Shown here: positions 21,254 to 29,582 of the stretch, in pieces
Layout of the letters: the number at the start of each line of letters is the position of its first letter
Numbering within the stretch: position 1 is the stretch's first letter
Source: Planctomycetota bacterium
GTDB lineage: Bacteria > Planctomycetota > UBA8742 > UBA2392
Direction: 5' to 3'
NCBI GenBank assembly: GCA_015075515.1
Contig: JABTUE010000002.1
Location: 372,001-436,000 of the forward strand
DNA length: 64,000 nucleotides
The notes under the pieces: generated by a model
What the model was told of the DNA's origin: nothing
Database searches by the model: none
The model's input: the letters and a program-made list of their open reading frames with translations, nothing else
Program-made: the position numbers and the translations under genes

Positions 21254-22282
21254 TCAGGCCCCGAACTCGCGGCGCAGTTTGTCGGCCTCTTCGGTCTTGA
21301 TCACCAGCTTGTCCTCCAGCTTGCGCAGTTCGTCTTCGGCCCGCACCAGGTAAAACCCCTTGTCGGGTGTTCCGCCGTCAACGAACTTGCGGGCGCCTTC
21401 GCCCAGGACGCTGCACACCGCGACGCGCCCCTTGCCGTCGGCCTTGCGGGCCAGACGCTGGAAGACCACGCCGCGCAGACATTCAGACAGGCGGCGGCGG
21501 ACCGAAACCTGCATGGACTCCGGCGCGGCATCAATCACGCGCATGACAGCGTCGCGGGCGTCGGCGGCGTGCACCTGCACCAGCACCAGGTGACCGGTCT
21601 CGGCGGCATGCAGGCAACCGGCCAGCGTGTCGAAGTCTTCAATCTCGCCGACCATCAGAACGTCCAGATCCTGTTGCATGGCCGCGGCGATCAAGGTACC
21701 TGCCGCGGGGCCATCCAGCCCGATCTCGCGCTGCTGAACCAGCGCCCTGGCGGGCTTGAGCAGATAGTGGCGCGGCTTTTCGACCGTGCAGATGTGAACG
21801 CCGCGGTTCTGGTTGATCCACTCGGTCATGGCGTACAGGGTCGTGGTCTTGCCGCTGCCGTGCGGCCCGGCAACCAGAATCAGCCCGTTGGGAGCCTTCA
21901 AAAGGCTGGTGACGGCCTGGGGAATGTTGCCTTCGTCCAGTGCGGGAATCGCGCCACCGTGAAAGCGCACGGTGATGGATTTGTTGCCCCCCGAACTCGC
22001 GGCCACGATGTCGGCAATCACGGTGTCGCTCAGAGTGCGCGACTGGTGCAGATAGCCCTGGCCCTGCACGTGGTAGTCCGCCCCGTTGTCGAACAGGCAG
22101 ATCACAATCCAGCGCGTGTGGGCGCGGTCAAGCTGCAGGTCGTCAATCGGTTGCAGCTCGCCGTTCACGCGTGCCATGGGCCTGTAGCCCGGCACCAGGT
22201 GAAGGTCGCTGGCGCGAAGCTCGATGCACTTCTTCAGCCAGCCATCCCATTTCATCCAGGCTTCGGTGTGGTCAATACTCAT
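21254..22282 (-). CDS. PilT-like ATPase with divergent Asp box
   Basis: Paralogue of the twitching-motility retraction ATPase. It has an N-terminal ELRASDLHLVPGYRPMARVNG segment, Walker A GPHGSGKTTT, a Walker B region LDVLMVGEIEDFDTL followed by AAETGHLVLVQVHAADA (His box histidine kept), and a C-terminal helix pair. The Asp box, usually EDPIE, reads VEKPRHY, and the usual GEMRD arginine-aspartate pair reads GEIED. Nucleotide binding should persist, but catalysis or hexamer coupling may differ. The product is 342 residues, close to PilT. The ATG is one base after the sigma-factor stop, so the two are almost certainly translated from one mRNA. Confidence 0.85.
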   Translation of the reverse strand: MSIDHTEAWMKWDGWLKKCIELRASDLHLVPGYRPMARVNGELQPIDDLQLDRAHTRWIVICLFDNGADYHVQGQGYLHQSRTLSDTVIADIVAASSGGNKSITVRFHGGAIPALDEGNIPQAVTSLLKAPNGLILVAGPHGSGKTTTLYAMTEWINQNRGVHICTVEKPRHYLLKPARALVQQREIGLDGPAAGTLIAAAMQQDLDVLMVGEIEDFDTLAGCLHAAETGHLVLVQVHAADARDAVMRVIDAAPESMQVSVRRRLSECLRGVVFQRLARKADGKGRVAVCSVLGEGARKFVDGGTPDKGFYLVRAEDELRKLEDKLVIKTEEADKLRREFGA

Positions 22283-22283
22283 G

Positions 22284-22844
22284 TTATCCCCTCCAGCCGT
22301 CCTGCTCGGTGTCAGCCGGCCCGAAGCCGGCCAGTCTGGTTCGCAGCTTTTCGCGGGCCTCAAACAGGCGCCGCTTCACGGTGCCCGCCGGTACCCCCAG
22401 CGCGGCGGCGATTTCCTCTACTTTCTGGCCCTGCATGTAGTAACGCTCCATCACCGCCTGCTGGCCCGGGCTCAGTTCGCGTACCGCGCCCTGGACGGCC
22501 TGTTTCAGTTCGGCGCTTTCCAGCGCGTCGGGCTCGGGCTCGGCTGCGGCCTCCAGCCCTTCGCCGGCCAGATCCGGGCGCTGCCTCCGCGCCCCGCGCA
22601 GCGCCGCCGTGCGTGCCAGCGTGCGCAGCCACCCGGCAAAGGCTTCGTCCTCGCGCAGTTGATCCAGGCTGCGAAAGGCCACCAGCAAAGCCTCCTGGGC
22701 TGCGTCTTCGGCTTCAGCGGCGTTGCGGCACAATGGTCTGGCCCAGGCCACAAGCTGGCCTGAAAATGCTGCCGCGACATAGCCGAAGGCCTCAACGTCT
22801 CCCTGTCTGGCCCGGCGCAGATGGTTGAGAACGTCCGCGTCCAT
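22284..22844 (-). CDS. ECF-type RNA polymerase sigma factor
   Basis: Sigma-70 family group 4 protein that redirects RNA polymerase. Region 2 spans about residues 15-80 (EDAAQEALLVAFRSLDQLR, then FAGWLRTLARTAALRG). Region 4 spans about residues 120-170 (LSPGQQAVMERYYMQGQKVEEIAAALGVPAGTVKRRLFEAREKLR). Its 186 residues are typical. It heads an operon with PilT- and PilB/GspE-like ATPases rather than an anti-sigma gene, which suggests control of pilus or secretion genes by inference. The start is placed at 22844; an in-frame ATG three codons upstream is equally possible. Confidence 0.93.
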   Translation of the reverse strand: MDADVLNHLRRARQGDVEAFGYVAAAFSGQLVAWARPLCRNAAEAEDAAQEALLVAFRSLDQLREDEAFAGWLRTLARTAALRGARRQRPDLAGEGLEAAAEPEPDALESAELKQAVQGAVRELSPGQQAVMERYYMQGQKVEEIAAALGVPAGTVKRRLFEAREKLRTRLAGFGPADTEQDGWRG

Positions 22845-22955
22845 AGGCCACACACCGGAGAACAGGGCAAAGGTTCAGGTTCGCCGGATTCTGGGAATTT
22901 GTGATGCCCGGCGCGAGCCTCTGGCAGCCTGACCAGCCAAAGGTGGAATGGCCGC

Positions 22956-24089
22956 GTGAAGATCGCCTTTGCCAACCATGAACCCTTTGACCCCGGCCGC
23001 GCACGAACCCTGGCCATGCTGCGCACCGTGGCGGCGGTGGCACGCCGTAACCCGGTAACCCTGTTTTCGCCCGACGCACCCGATCGCCTGCGGGCGCTAT
23101 TTGCCGACGAACTGCAACTGGAGTGGCCACCCGGCCTTACAGCCGTGCAACTGGCCAGCGTGTACCGGAAGTTCGGGCTGACATTTAACGGCATCTTCCT
23201 GCGCGGGCTGGAAAAGGCGCTGAGCCGGTTTGCGCCCGACGTGGTGTGGCTGCGCAGCGACAAGCTGGCGGCGCACTTTGCCCGCAAAGGCCGATGGCCG
23301 CTGGTCTATGAATGCCACATGATCGGCGCGCTGTACCGCGCCGATCACGGCGAAAGCCCGCGCAAGGTGGCGCGCGTGGACCGGCTGGAACGCGACATCT
23401 ACGCCGCCGCCCGGGGTGTGGCGGTGCTCAACGGACTGCTGGAACAGGAAGTGCGCCGGCGCTTTGACTACACCGGCCCGATTGCACGGATTCCGGGCGC
23501 GATAGACCCCGGCCTGTTCGCCCGCGCCTGGGGCGGCGGCGACGGCCGCACCGTGGTCTACGCCGGCAGCATGCAGTTCTGGAAAGGCCTTGAAACGCTG
23601 CTGGCGGCCGCGCGCCAGACACCGGAACTGCATCTGCGCCTTGTCGGCGACGCGGACAACGAACTGCGCGCGCGGGTGGCAGCGGCCGGTCTGGCGGATC
23701 GCGTGGAGTTCTGCGGCCGCGTGCCCCAGCGCGAACTGCCCAGACTTCTGGCGCCCTGTGCCTGCGCCGTACACCCGTTGCCGCCGGGGCTGAATGTCAG
23801 CGAACGCTTCACCTCGCCGTTAAAGGTGTTTGAGTACCTGGCCGTGGGCGTGCCGGTGGTGGCGCCGGACCTGCCCAGCCTGCGCGAGATGCTGCAGGAC
23901 GGCGTCAATGCGCGTCTGTACACACCGGGCGACGCAGACGCCCTGGCGGCGGCGCTGCGCCAGGTATGCACGGATGCAGCGCTTGCCCGGAAGCTGTCCG
24001 AAGGCGGGCAGCAGACAGCGGGGCAGTACACATTTGACGCGCGTGCCGCGACCCTGATGCAGCTTTTTGCCCGGGTCAGCGCAGAGTAA
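22956..24089 (+). CDS. Glycosyltransferase family 4 (GT-B fold)
   Basis: Predicted retaining glycosyltransferase that transfers a sugar from a nucleotide donor to an unknown acceptor in envelope or exopolysaccharide synthesis. The C-terminal half has the GT4 pattern: VVYAGSMQFWKGLETLL, then VEFCGRVPQRELPRLL, then SPLKVFEYLAVGVPVVAPD, the nucleotide-sugar binding loop with the conserved glutamate. The N-terminal acceptor domain opens KIAFANHEPFDPGRARTL. Length is 377 residues. GTG start at 22956, divergent from the ECF sigma gene. The 3' end overlaps the convergent unknown gene by 14 bp. Confidence 0.9.
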   Translation: MKIAFANHEPFDPGRARTLAMLRTVAAVARRNPVTLFSPDAPDRLRALFADELQLEWPPGLTAVQLASVYRKFGLTFNGIFLRGLEKALSRFAPDVVWLRSDKLAAHFARKGRWPLVYECHMIGALYRADHGESPRKVARVDRLERDIYAAARGVAVLNGLLEQEVRRRFDYTGPIARIPGAIDPGLFARAWGGGDGRTVVYAGSMQFWKGLETLLAAARQTPELHLRLVGDADNELRARVAAAGLADRVEFCGRVPQRELPRLLAPCACAVHPLPPGLNVSERFTSPLKVFEYLAVGVPVVAPDLPSLREMLQDGVNARLYTPGDADALAAALRQVCTDAALARKLSEGGQQTAGQYTFDARAATLMQLFARVSAE

Positions 24090-25395
24090 GCCGGGTCGTG
24101 GTCTTTTCCGTGCCCACGCGCAGAATCAGTTCCACGTCGCCGGTCACAGGCGCGCGCATGGTCAGGGCGCGCTGTTCGGAATCCACCAGCGGGTTGAGTT
24201 CGCGGCTGCTGGAACAAACCCCGCCGCGATCCTCAACCACCATGCCGCCCTGGGTAAGCTGAATCTGCCACTCGATACCCTCCTGGCGCCAGGTCACCGG
24301 CTGCTGGCGGCCGTCGTCAAACAGCGCGCCCCACAGCACGCGGCGGCCATCCTGCCAGGCCACGCAACGCACGGCCCGCACGCGACCAAAGAACGCGCCA
24401 AAGGCGTCGCCGGGGGGCGCCAGATCCACGCGGCGGATGGTCTGGGCCAGAAGCTCGGCATGGGCAGCAAGCTGCTCGCGGCGTTCGTAGGGCGCCTGCA
24501 GCAGCGCCACCAGATAGCCGCCGTCCAGCCGCGCGTACAGAATACGCTGGACAAAGCCCTCGCCGCGCACGTGGTATTCGGCCAGAAAGCCGTTCTCGCC
24601 GGCCACGGTCACGCGCTTGCCGTCCGAGCGCATGAACCCGGCGCGGTTCAGGCGCCCCTCAAGCTCAAGCTGCAGCGCCGCAAGATCGGCGTAATCGCCC
24701 AGCGCCACGGTAAACACGCGCAGGCCCAGCCAGCGGCCGCCGTCATCGGCAAAGAAGCGGTTGCCGGCACGGCGCCAGCCCGGCAGAACACAGGCATACC
24801 GGCCGTCCAGCAACAGCGGACAAACCCCGGCCGCGCCAGGCAGAACGATCATCTCACGGGCCAACTGGTCGCGGCGCGGGCCCAGCAGCGCCGAGGCTCC
24901 GTCGGTGCGCAGAAGCAGCCCGAAGTTGCGACCGGCCACCGACCATTCCAGCAGCATGCCCGACTGCCCCTGGGGCAACTGGAGCGCGGTAGAACGCCCG
25001 CGGATGTCGCCACCGTGAGCGCGGGGCGAAAACACGTACTCGATGCTGCCCTGCGATTTCGCGCCGCCGGCCTCCAGTGGCGCCAGCACGGCGCGCGCAC
25101 CCTCAGGCCCGCAGTCGTAAAGACCTGCCGTTACAGCGGCACTGCCGGCGGCTTCACCGGCCAGCAGGCGCGGGAAATCAGACGAGACCACAGGCACCGG
25201 CGTAAGGCGTATGCCAATGCCGTAATCCTCCAGCCAGCACACGTCGCCGCGCATTTCGACCTGCGCCGTCGCGGCATCGGCCAGCCATTGTTCCAGCAAC
25301 TGCTCGGCGCGCACCGGCACCGGGCGCGGAACCAACCACCACAGGGCGGCGCACAGGCCAACCAGCACGGCAAAAGCCAAAAGAAATCGTCGCAT
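24076..25395 (-). CDS. Hypothetical membrane-anchored protein
   Basis: I do not recognise this 439-residue product. It begins with a signal peptide or anchor (FLLAFAVLVGLCAALWWLVP), so most of it is probably extracytoplasmic. The rest is a beta-rich globular sequence without low complexity. It includes two lone cysteines early (DVCWLED, YDCGPEGA) that could pair, VCPLLLDGRYACVLPGW in the middle and a TTTRLTLR end. Its 3' end overlaps the glycosyltransferase gene by 14 bp. The upstream region is shared with the divergent repeat/TPR protein gene at 25623. Confidence 0.75.
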   Translation of the reverse strand: MRRFLLAFAVLVGLCAALWWLVPRPVPVRAEQLLEQWLADAATAQVEMRGDVCWLEDYGIGIRLTPVPVVSSDFPRLLAGEAAGSAAVTAGLYDCGPEGARAVLAPLEAGGAKSQGSIEYVFSPRAHGGDIRGRSTALQLPQGQSGMLLEWSVAGRNFGLLLRTDGASALLGPRRDQLAREMIVLPGAAGVCPLLLDGRYACVLPGWRRAGNRFFADDGGRWLGLRVFTVALGDYADLAALQLELEGRLNRAGFMRSDGKRVTVAGENGFLAEYHVRGEGFVQRILYARLDGGYLVALLQAPYERREQLAAHAELLAQTIRRVDLAPPGDAFGAFFGRVRAVRCVAWQDGRRVLWGALFDDGRQQPVTWRQEGIEWQIQLTQGGMVVEDRGGVCSSSRELNPLVDSEQRALTMRAPVTGDVELILRVGTEKTTTRLTLR

Positions 25396-25507
25396 GGTTT
25401 CCGGCGGGGGGCGTGATTATCGGGGCTTTGGCCGCCATTGCCAATGCCAAGTTGCCCTGCAGGCCGACATTTGCGTGGAATCTGCTTTCCGTGGCCCCTG
25501 TTTCCTC

Positions 25508-25563
25508 TATACTGGCAGGCGAAGGGGCCCCTAGCTGGCAGGACTGCCGGTCGGGCCCTTTTT
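25508..25563 (+). promoter_or_regulatory. -10-like element followed by terminator-like leader hairpin
   Basis: TATACT at 25508-25513 is a good -10 element, but the -35 is weak. About ten bases later GGGCCC (25525-25530) pairs with GGGCCC (25553-25558), with an inner CTGGCAG/TGCCGG stem, followed by TTTTT. If transcription starts near 25520, this hairpin would act as a terminator or attenuator in the 100-nt leader of the gene at 25623. Confidence 0.4.
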
Positions 25564-25622
25564 GCGTCCCGGGTCGCTCCGGGATGAAGCAAGGCGCCCC
25601 TGGCCTTGGACGGAGGCAGGCG

Positions 25623-27518
25623 ATGCTTACCCCACACCGATGGTTGTTTACGGCAATCGTGGTTGCGGCTCTTTCCCTGTTTGCCGCGCCGTTGACGCAG
25701 GTTGACGCCCAGCGCAGCACGCGCGGCGGCTCGGTCGGGCCCAGCCCCGGCAGCGGTTCGCGTGTGGCACCGGCACCGGCGCCCTCGCCGCGGGTCAGTT
25801 CGCCCGCGCCCGCGCCAAGGGCCAGCGTTCCGGCCCCGGCGCCACGGGTCAGTTCACCGGCCCCGGCCGCGCCGCGGGTCAGTTCGCCGGCCCCGGCCGC
25901 GCCACGGGTCAGTTCGCCGTCGCCTTCGGCGGCACCGCGAGCCAGTTCACCGGCTCCGGCCGCACCACGGGTCAGTTCGCCGTCGCCTTCCGCCGCGCCG
26001 TCGCGCGGCGCGACACCGGCGCCTGACACCTCGGCCCGGCCCAACCGCGACGACAACCTCTCGCGCAGCACGTACCGTTCTGAGCCCACTGTGCCGCGCA
26101 CGGCCTCGGGCGTGCCCCGGATCGAACCCGACCGCGTCTCGCGCGACAACAGTCTGCCGCGCAGCACCGGCGTTTCGCGCGAAGCCACGCCGCCGCGCGG
26201 CACCGGAATTTCGCGTGCCGATGACATCAGCCGCACCGCTGGCCGCGACACATTGCCGGCCGCATCCGGGCGCGGCGTGACAGGCAGTGCCGGTGTTGCC
26301 CGCGACAGCCTGCGCGCTTCATCCGGCGTGACGCCCACGGCGGTGGACAGCAGCCGCGCCACGGCCAGCATTACCCAGCGCAGCACGCTGTCGGACTTCC
26401 GCACCGTTTCCGCCGGCACGTCGCGCGACAACCTCCAACCGCAGGAAATGGTGGCGCCGCCCACGCCGCTGATTCATTACGGGTATGTCGGCGCCTACTA
26501 CAGCGGCTATCACCGTCACCACCATCACTCATGGGGCTTCCGCTGGAGTCTGGGCGGAGGCTGGAGCATCGGCTTCAGTTCAGGCTGGTACACCGGCTGG
26601 TGCGGCTGGAACTGGGGCTGGGGCCGGCACATCTACCACGGCCCCTTTGCCACCGCGATTCTGGTGGGCACGGCCTGGCACATTGTGGCTCACCACGGGT
26701 TCTGGGGCTGGTACGGCGGGTCAAGCTGCTACTGGCTGCCGCACTGGCACTGGCGCACCTGTGACACGTTCTATTACGGCGGCCACTACTGCCGCGTGAA
26801 CCGGCCCTACTGGCTGGGTTACACGCGCTGGTACGACTACCGGCCTTACCGCTACGGCTACACCACCCTGGTGTACGACAACCTCTATGACGACGGGTAC
26901 GAGGACGGTTACGAGCGCGGCTACAACCGCGGCTATCATGACGGGGCCGACGACGCCTCGGGCCTGAAGGACGATCGCCGGCGCGACAGCATCGGCAAGC
27001 CCGCGCGCCCGCGCGGGCCTGACGCCTCGTCCGACCGTGCCCGCGGCAACGTGACCGCCGAGTACCGGCACGAAATGTCGCGCGGCCTGAACGCATTTGA
27101 AAAGGGCGATTACGCGCAAGCCACCAAAGCTTTCAAGGAAGCGGCGATTCTGGACCCCCAGAGCGCCGACGCGCGCTACATGCTGGCTGTGGCGGCAATG
27201 TCCGAAGGCAAATACGCCTTTGGCGCGTTTGCCCTGCGACGCGGCATGGCCCTGGACGCCAAGGGCAGCAACCTGGACCTGGGCAAGCTGTTTGGCGGCC
27301 CTGATGCCGTGAGGGCCCAGCGTGACGCGCTGGCGCGTGACCTTTCCAGGGCCCCCGACGACCCGGACCTGCTGCTGCTGCACGGCTATGTGGCCCTGCG
27401 CAGCGGTGACGCCCGCGAAGCCGCAAACGCCCTGGACCGCGCGCTGCAACACAGCCCCCAGGACACCGCCGCCCGCGAACTGCACAAGCAGGCCCTGGAG
27501 GCACTGGAAAACTCGTAA
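25623..27518 (+). CDS. Secreted repeat-rich, aromatic-rich protein with C-terminal TPR
   Basis: A 631-residue product with three distinct parts; the family is not recognised. A signal peptide (WLFTAIVVAALSLFAAPLTQ) is followed by a Pro/Ala/Ser region built of 10-residue units (PAPAAPRVSS) and an Arg/Ser-rich stretch. A central segment of about 130 residues is extremely rich in Trp, Tyr, Gly and His (HHHHSWGFRWSLGGGWSIGF; WCGWNWGWGRHIYHG). It is followed by an Asp/Tyr/Gly run (YDDGYEDGYERGYNRGYHDG). The C-terminal third contains TPR repeats (GLNAFEKGDYAQATKAFKEA and others) ending EALEN. GGAGG lies before ATG 25623; the open frame upstream is intergenic. The composition suggests a cell-surface or matrix protein. 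A strong terminator follows. Confidence 0.82.
   Translation: MLTPHRWLFTAIVVAALSLFAAPLTQVDAQRSTRGGSVGPSPGSGSRVAPAPAPSPRVSSPAPAPRASVPAPAPRVSSPAPAAPRVSSPAPAAPRVSSPSPSAAPRASSPAPAAPRVSSPSPSAAPSRGATPAPDTSARPNRDDNLSRSTYRSEPTVPRTASGVPRIEPDRVSRDNSLPRSTGVSREATPPRGTGISRADDISRTAGRDTLPAASGRGVTGSAGVARDSLRASSGVTPTAVDSSRATASITQRSTLSDFRTVSAGTSRDNLQPQEMVAPPTPLIHYGYVGAYYSGYHRHHHHSWGFRWSLGGGWSIGFSSGWYTGWCGWNWGWGRHIYHGPFATAILVGTAWHIVAHHGFWGWYGGSSCYWLPHWHWRTCDTFYYGGHYCRVNRPYWLGYTRWYDYRPYRYGYTTLVYDNLYDDGYEDGYERGYNRGYHDGADDASGLKDDRRRDSIGKPARPRGPDASSDRARGNVTAEYRHEMSRGLNAFEKGDYAQATKAFKEAAILDPQSADARYMLAVAAMSEGKYAFGAFALRRGMALDAKGSNLDLGKLFGGPDAVRAQRDALARDLSRAPDDPDLLLLHGYVALRSGDAREAANALDRALQHSPQDTAARELHKQALEALENS
25786..26003 (+). 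repeat. 30-bp coding repeat (Pro/Ala/Ser units)
   Basis: Imperfect direct repeats of about 30 bp inside the gene at 25623, each containing CGGGTCAGTTC and encoding PRVSSPAPAA-like decapeptides. Adjacent copies at about 25845, 25875 and 25905 are nearly identical; outer copies are interrupted by SPSPSA units. They are likely to vary in number between strains by slippage. Confidence 0.75.
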
Positions 27519-27537
27519 CCGCATCTGATCTGCCCTG

Positions 27538-27572
27538 ACACGGCCCGCCGCACGGCGGGCCGTGTTCTTTTT
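27538..27572 (+). terminator. Intrinsic terminator after the repeat/TPR gene
   Basis: ACACGGCCCGCC and GGCGGGCCGTGT pair perfectly around a 4-nt loop, followed by TCTTTTT. It ends the transcript of the gene that stops at 27518. Confidence 0.88.
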
Positions 27573-27621
27573 GCCGCCCGGGCCCTTTGCGCCGCCGCCC
27601 GCCCCGTGGCACACTTTGGGC

Positions 27622-28113
27622 ATGGCAAAGCTGGCGGCGGCGGATCAAACCACAGGCCTTGAGCTGGTGCTGGCCGCGCCCTCGCGCGCGGGCGGCAAGC
27701 TGGGCGACGATGACGCCCTGCCGTGCCGCGTTTGCTTTGAAAGTTACGGCGAACCGGTCGAAGGTACCGTAAGCCTGACCCGCGCCGGCCTGGCGCGCAT
27801 GGTGCAGCGGCTGGAGGCGTTTTGCGACAAGCGCCAGGGCATGATCCAGTTGCGCGACGAATCCCAGGCGCTGGAACTCAGCCTGGCCGCCAAACGCTCG
27901 CGCTGGACAGAAAAAATCAAGGTCACCGGTCTGGCCGGCGTGCCGCAATCGGACATCCCCGTGGCTGAAGAGCTGCGCGTAACCGTGGGCATCGTGCTGC
28001 GCCAGGACACCGGCACCGCCAGCGTCGAACAACGCGGCGGCCTGGTTTCCACTTTTGACGCGCTGGCCGCCTTTGTGGCCGATCTGGCACGCGAAGCCGG
28101 GCTTCGGCCATGA
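27622..28113 (+). CDS. Hypothetical cytoplasmic protein
   Basis: A 163-residue product of unrecognised family with no signal peptide or membrane segment. It contains a charged central stretch (LEAFCDKRQGMIQLRDESQ) and a C-terminal helix (STFDALAAFVADLAREAGL). It starts at ATG 27622, after the terminator of the previous gene, and its stop overlaps the next start by 4 bp, so the two are cotranscribed and probably act together. Confidence 0.7.
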   Translation: MAKLAAADQTTGLELVLAAPSRAGGKLGDDDALPCRVCFESYGEPVEGTVSLTRAGLARMVQRLEAFCDKRQGMIQLRDESQALELSLAAKRSRWTEKIKVTGLAGVPQSDIPVAEELRVTVGIVLRQDTGTASVEQRGGLVSTFDALAAFVADLAREAGLRP

Positions 28114-28517
28114 GCGACAACCCCGACGGCGTGCAGTGGGTCGAACGCGACCGCCGCCAGTGGCTGGCCCTGGCGCCCATGCCCGACATGCTGACAGCCC
28201 GCATGTTCGTGACCATGCTGGAGGGCAACGAGCTGGAGGGTCGCGTCGGCACCCAGGGCGGCCGCTTTGTCGTTGAGGTACCCGAAGAACACTACGACGC
28301 CGCGCTGGCGCTGTATTCGCCCTCGGAAAGCGGCATTGAGCCCCCGCTGGAAGAAGCGCGCCAGAAGACCGGCATCCACACCGGCCGGCGCATCAAGCAG
28401 GAACTGGCCACGCGCGCTGTAACACGCCGCCCGTCACGGCGCGGGCTGGGTCTTGTGATTGTCGCAACGGCGCTGGCTCTGGCGACGGCGCTGGCTCTGT
28501 TCCTGTGGCGGTCCTGA
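28110..28517 (+). CDS. DUF2007-like protein with C-terminal membrane anchor
   Basis: A 135-residue protein. Residues 20-75 (LTARMFVTMLEGNELEGRVG, then FVVEVPEEHYDAALALY) have the shape of DUF2007, a small ferredoxin-like domain described as a putative signal-transducing domain; this match is by eye and tentative. A basic linker (RRIKQELATRAVTRRPSRRG) precedes one C-terminal membrane helix (LVIVATALALATALALFLW), which makes it a tail-anchored protein facing the cytoplasm. It is coupled to the preceding gene by an ATGA overlap. Confidence 0.68.
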   Translation: MSDNPDGVQWVERDRRQWLALAPMPDMLTARMFVTMLEGNELEGRVGTQGGRFVVEVPEEHYDAALALYSPSESGIEPPLEEARQKTGIHTGRRIKQELATRAVTRRPSRRGLGLVIVATALALATALALFLWRS

Positions 28518-28692
28518 CCGCATGGCGCGAGCCCGCGCCCGCGCGGAACCCAAAACAGACCGCAGCGCGCGTTGAACCTTGCCTGTTGTTGCCCGTTAAT
28601 TCTGTACCTCCCTTCTTTCGGGCATTCACCACGCCATCCGGGGCCGTGATGAATTTCCCGCGCGAGTCCCGTCTGCTGCGGGCCTGTTGTGT

Positions 28693-28721
28693 TTGACAGC
28701 CCCGGTGTCGGCGGCAATACT
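28693..28721 (+). promoter_or_regulatory. Promoter of the Mrp/Mbh-like operon
   Basis: A perfect -35 TTGACA (28693-28698), a 17-bp spacer and AATACT (28716-28721). Transcription would start near 28728, about 40 bases before the GTG at 28768. The 175 bp between the previous stop and this promoter show nothing else I can support. Confidence 0.8.
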
Positions 28722-28767
28722 CCCGCGCTCAATCGGCGGTAAAGTCGCGCCGGCAAGGAGGTTGTCG

Positions 28768-29280
28768 GTGTTCCGGTACGGCATCCTGTTCTGCGGCCTG
28801 ATGGTGTTCTGGGTCGTGCTGTCCGGCCGCGTGAATGTCGCGGGCGGCGACGCCTATCTGCTGGCCTGTGGCGTGGGCGGGTGTCTGCTGGCCACGCTGC
28901 TGGCCCGGCGTGTGGGGTTCATCTACGAGGAAGGCCCGTTCTTTCTGATTCTGGCGCGGCACTGGCGCTATTCGCCGTGGCTGATCTGGCAGATGGTGCT
29001 TTCGGCCTGGGACATCACGCGCTGCGTGTGGGGCCCGGTTTCGCGCCTTTCGCCGCAGTTGTTCCGCACGCCGTACCGCATGAAGACCGAACTGGCCACG
29101 GTGATCTACGCCAACAGCATCACCCTGACGCCGGGCACAACCACCATCGAGATAGACACGCAAAAGCGCGAGTTTCTGGTCTATGCCATCCACAACGGCG
29201 GGCCCGAAGGCCTGCCCGCCATGCACGACCGCGTGCTGGCACTGGAGGGCAACTATGGCAAGCCGGAGGGCGCACCATGA
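28768..29280 (+). CDS. mrpE: Cation:proton antiporter subunit E (MrpE/MbhA-like)
   Basis: First gene of a ten-gene antiporter operon. MrpE is a small membrane subunit needed for assembly of multisubunit Na+(K+)/H+ antiporters. Two hydrophobic segments occur near the N-terminus (YGILFCGLMVFWVVLSG, YLLACGVGGCLLATLLA). The family pattern TVIYANSITLTPGTTTIEID appears in the second half, near residues 108-130. At 170 residues it matches MrpE. The start is GTG 28768, with AAGGAGG at 28755-28761; codons further upstream lack a ribosome-binding site. The stop overlaps the mrpF start (ATGA). Confidence 0.92.
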   Translation: MFRYGILFCGLMVFWVVLSGRVNVAGGDAYLLACGVGGCLLATLLARRVGFIYEEGPFFLILARHWRYSPWLIWQMVLSAWDITRCVWGPVSRLSPQLFRTPYRMKTELATVIYANSITLTPGTTTIEIDTQKREFLVYAIHNGGPEGLPAMHDRVLALEGNYGKPEGAP

Positions 29281-29582
29281 TCGCCGCCGCCGGCCCGTCA
29301 CCCTTTGTCGCCTTCGGCGCCGACCTGCCGATGATGGCGGCCTGTACTGTCATGGTGCTGGCCACGGCGCTGATTGTGGTACGCGCGATCAAGGGCCCCA
29401 CGGCCTATGACCGCATCATGGGCATGAACTCGGCCGGCACGTGCGCGGTGATCATCGTGGCGCTGATCGGGTTTGCCACACGCCGGCCGGACTTTCTGGA
29501 CCTGGCGCTGACCTACGCGATTCTGAACTTCCTGGCCACGATCGCGATCCTCAAGTTCGTGAAATACAAAAGGCTTGGCTGA
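29277..29582 (+). CDS. mrpF: Cation:proton antiporter subunit F (MrpF/MbhB-like)
   Basis: Small three-helix subunit of the antiporter complex. It has 101 residues. The middle carries the MrpF signature: VRAIKGPTAYDRIMGMNSAG, close to the canonical RxxxGPxxxDRxxxxN pattern. Helices of about 20 residues lie on either side (MMAACTVMVLATALIVV, TCAVIIVALIGFAT). The start overlaps mrpE by 4 bp and the stop overlaps mrpG by 1 bp (TGATG), so expression is translationally coupled. Confidence 0.93.
   Translation: MIAAAGPSPFVAFGADLPMMAACTVMVLATALIVVRAIKGPTAYDRIMGMNSAGTCAVIIVALIGFATRRPDFLDLALTYAILNFLATIAILKFVKYKRLG

Noticed and set aside
19391..22828. Long open frame of 1145 codons antisense to the PilB/PilT genes
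   Set aside because: Typical antisense shadow of high-GC coding DNA; composition is His/Gln/Ala-rich and no motif is seen, while the other strand encodes clear ATPases.
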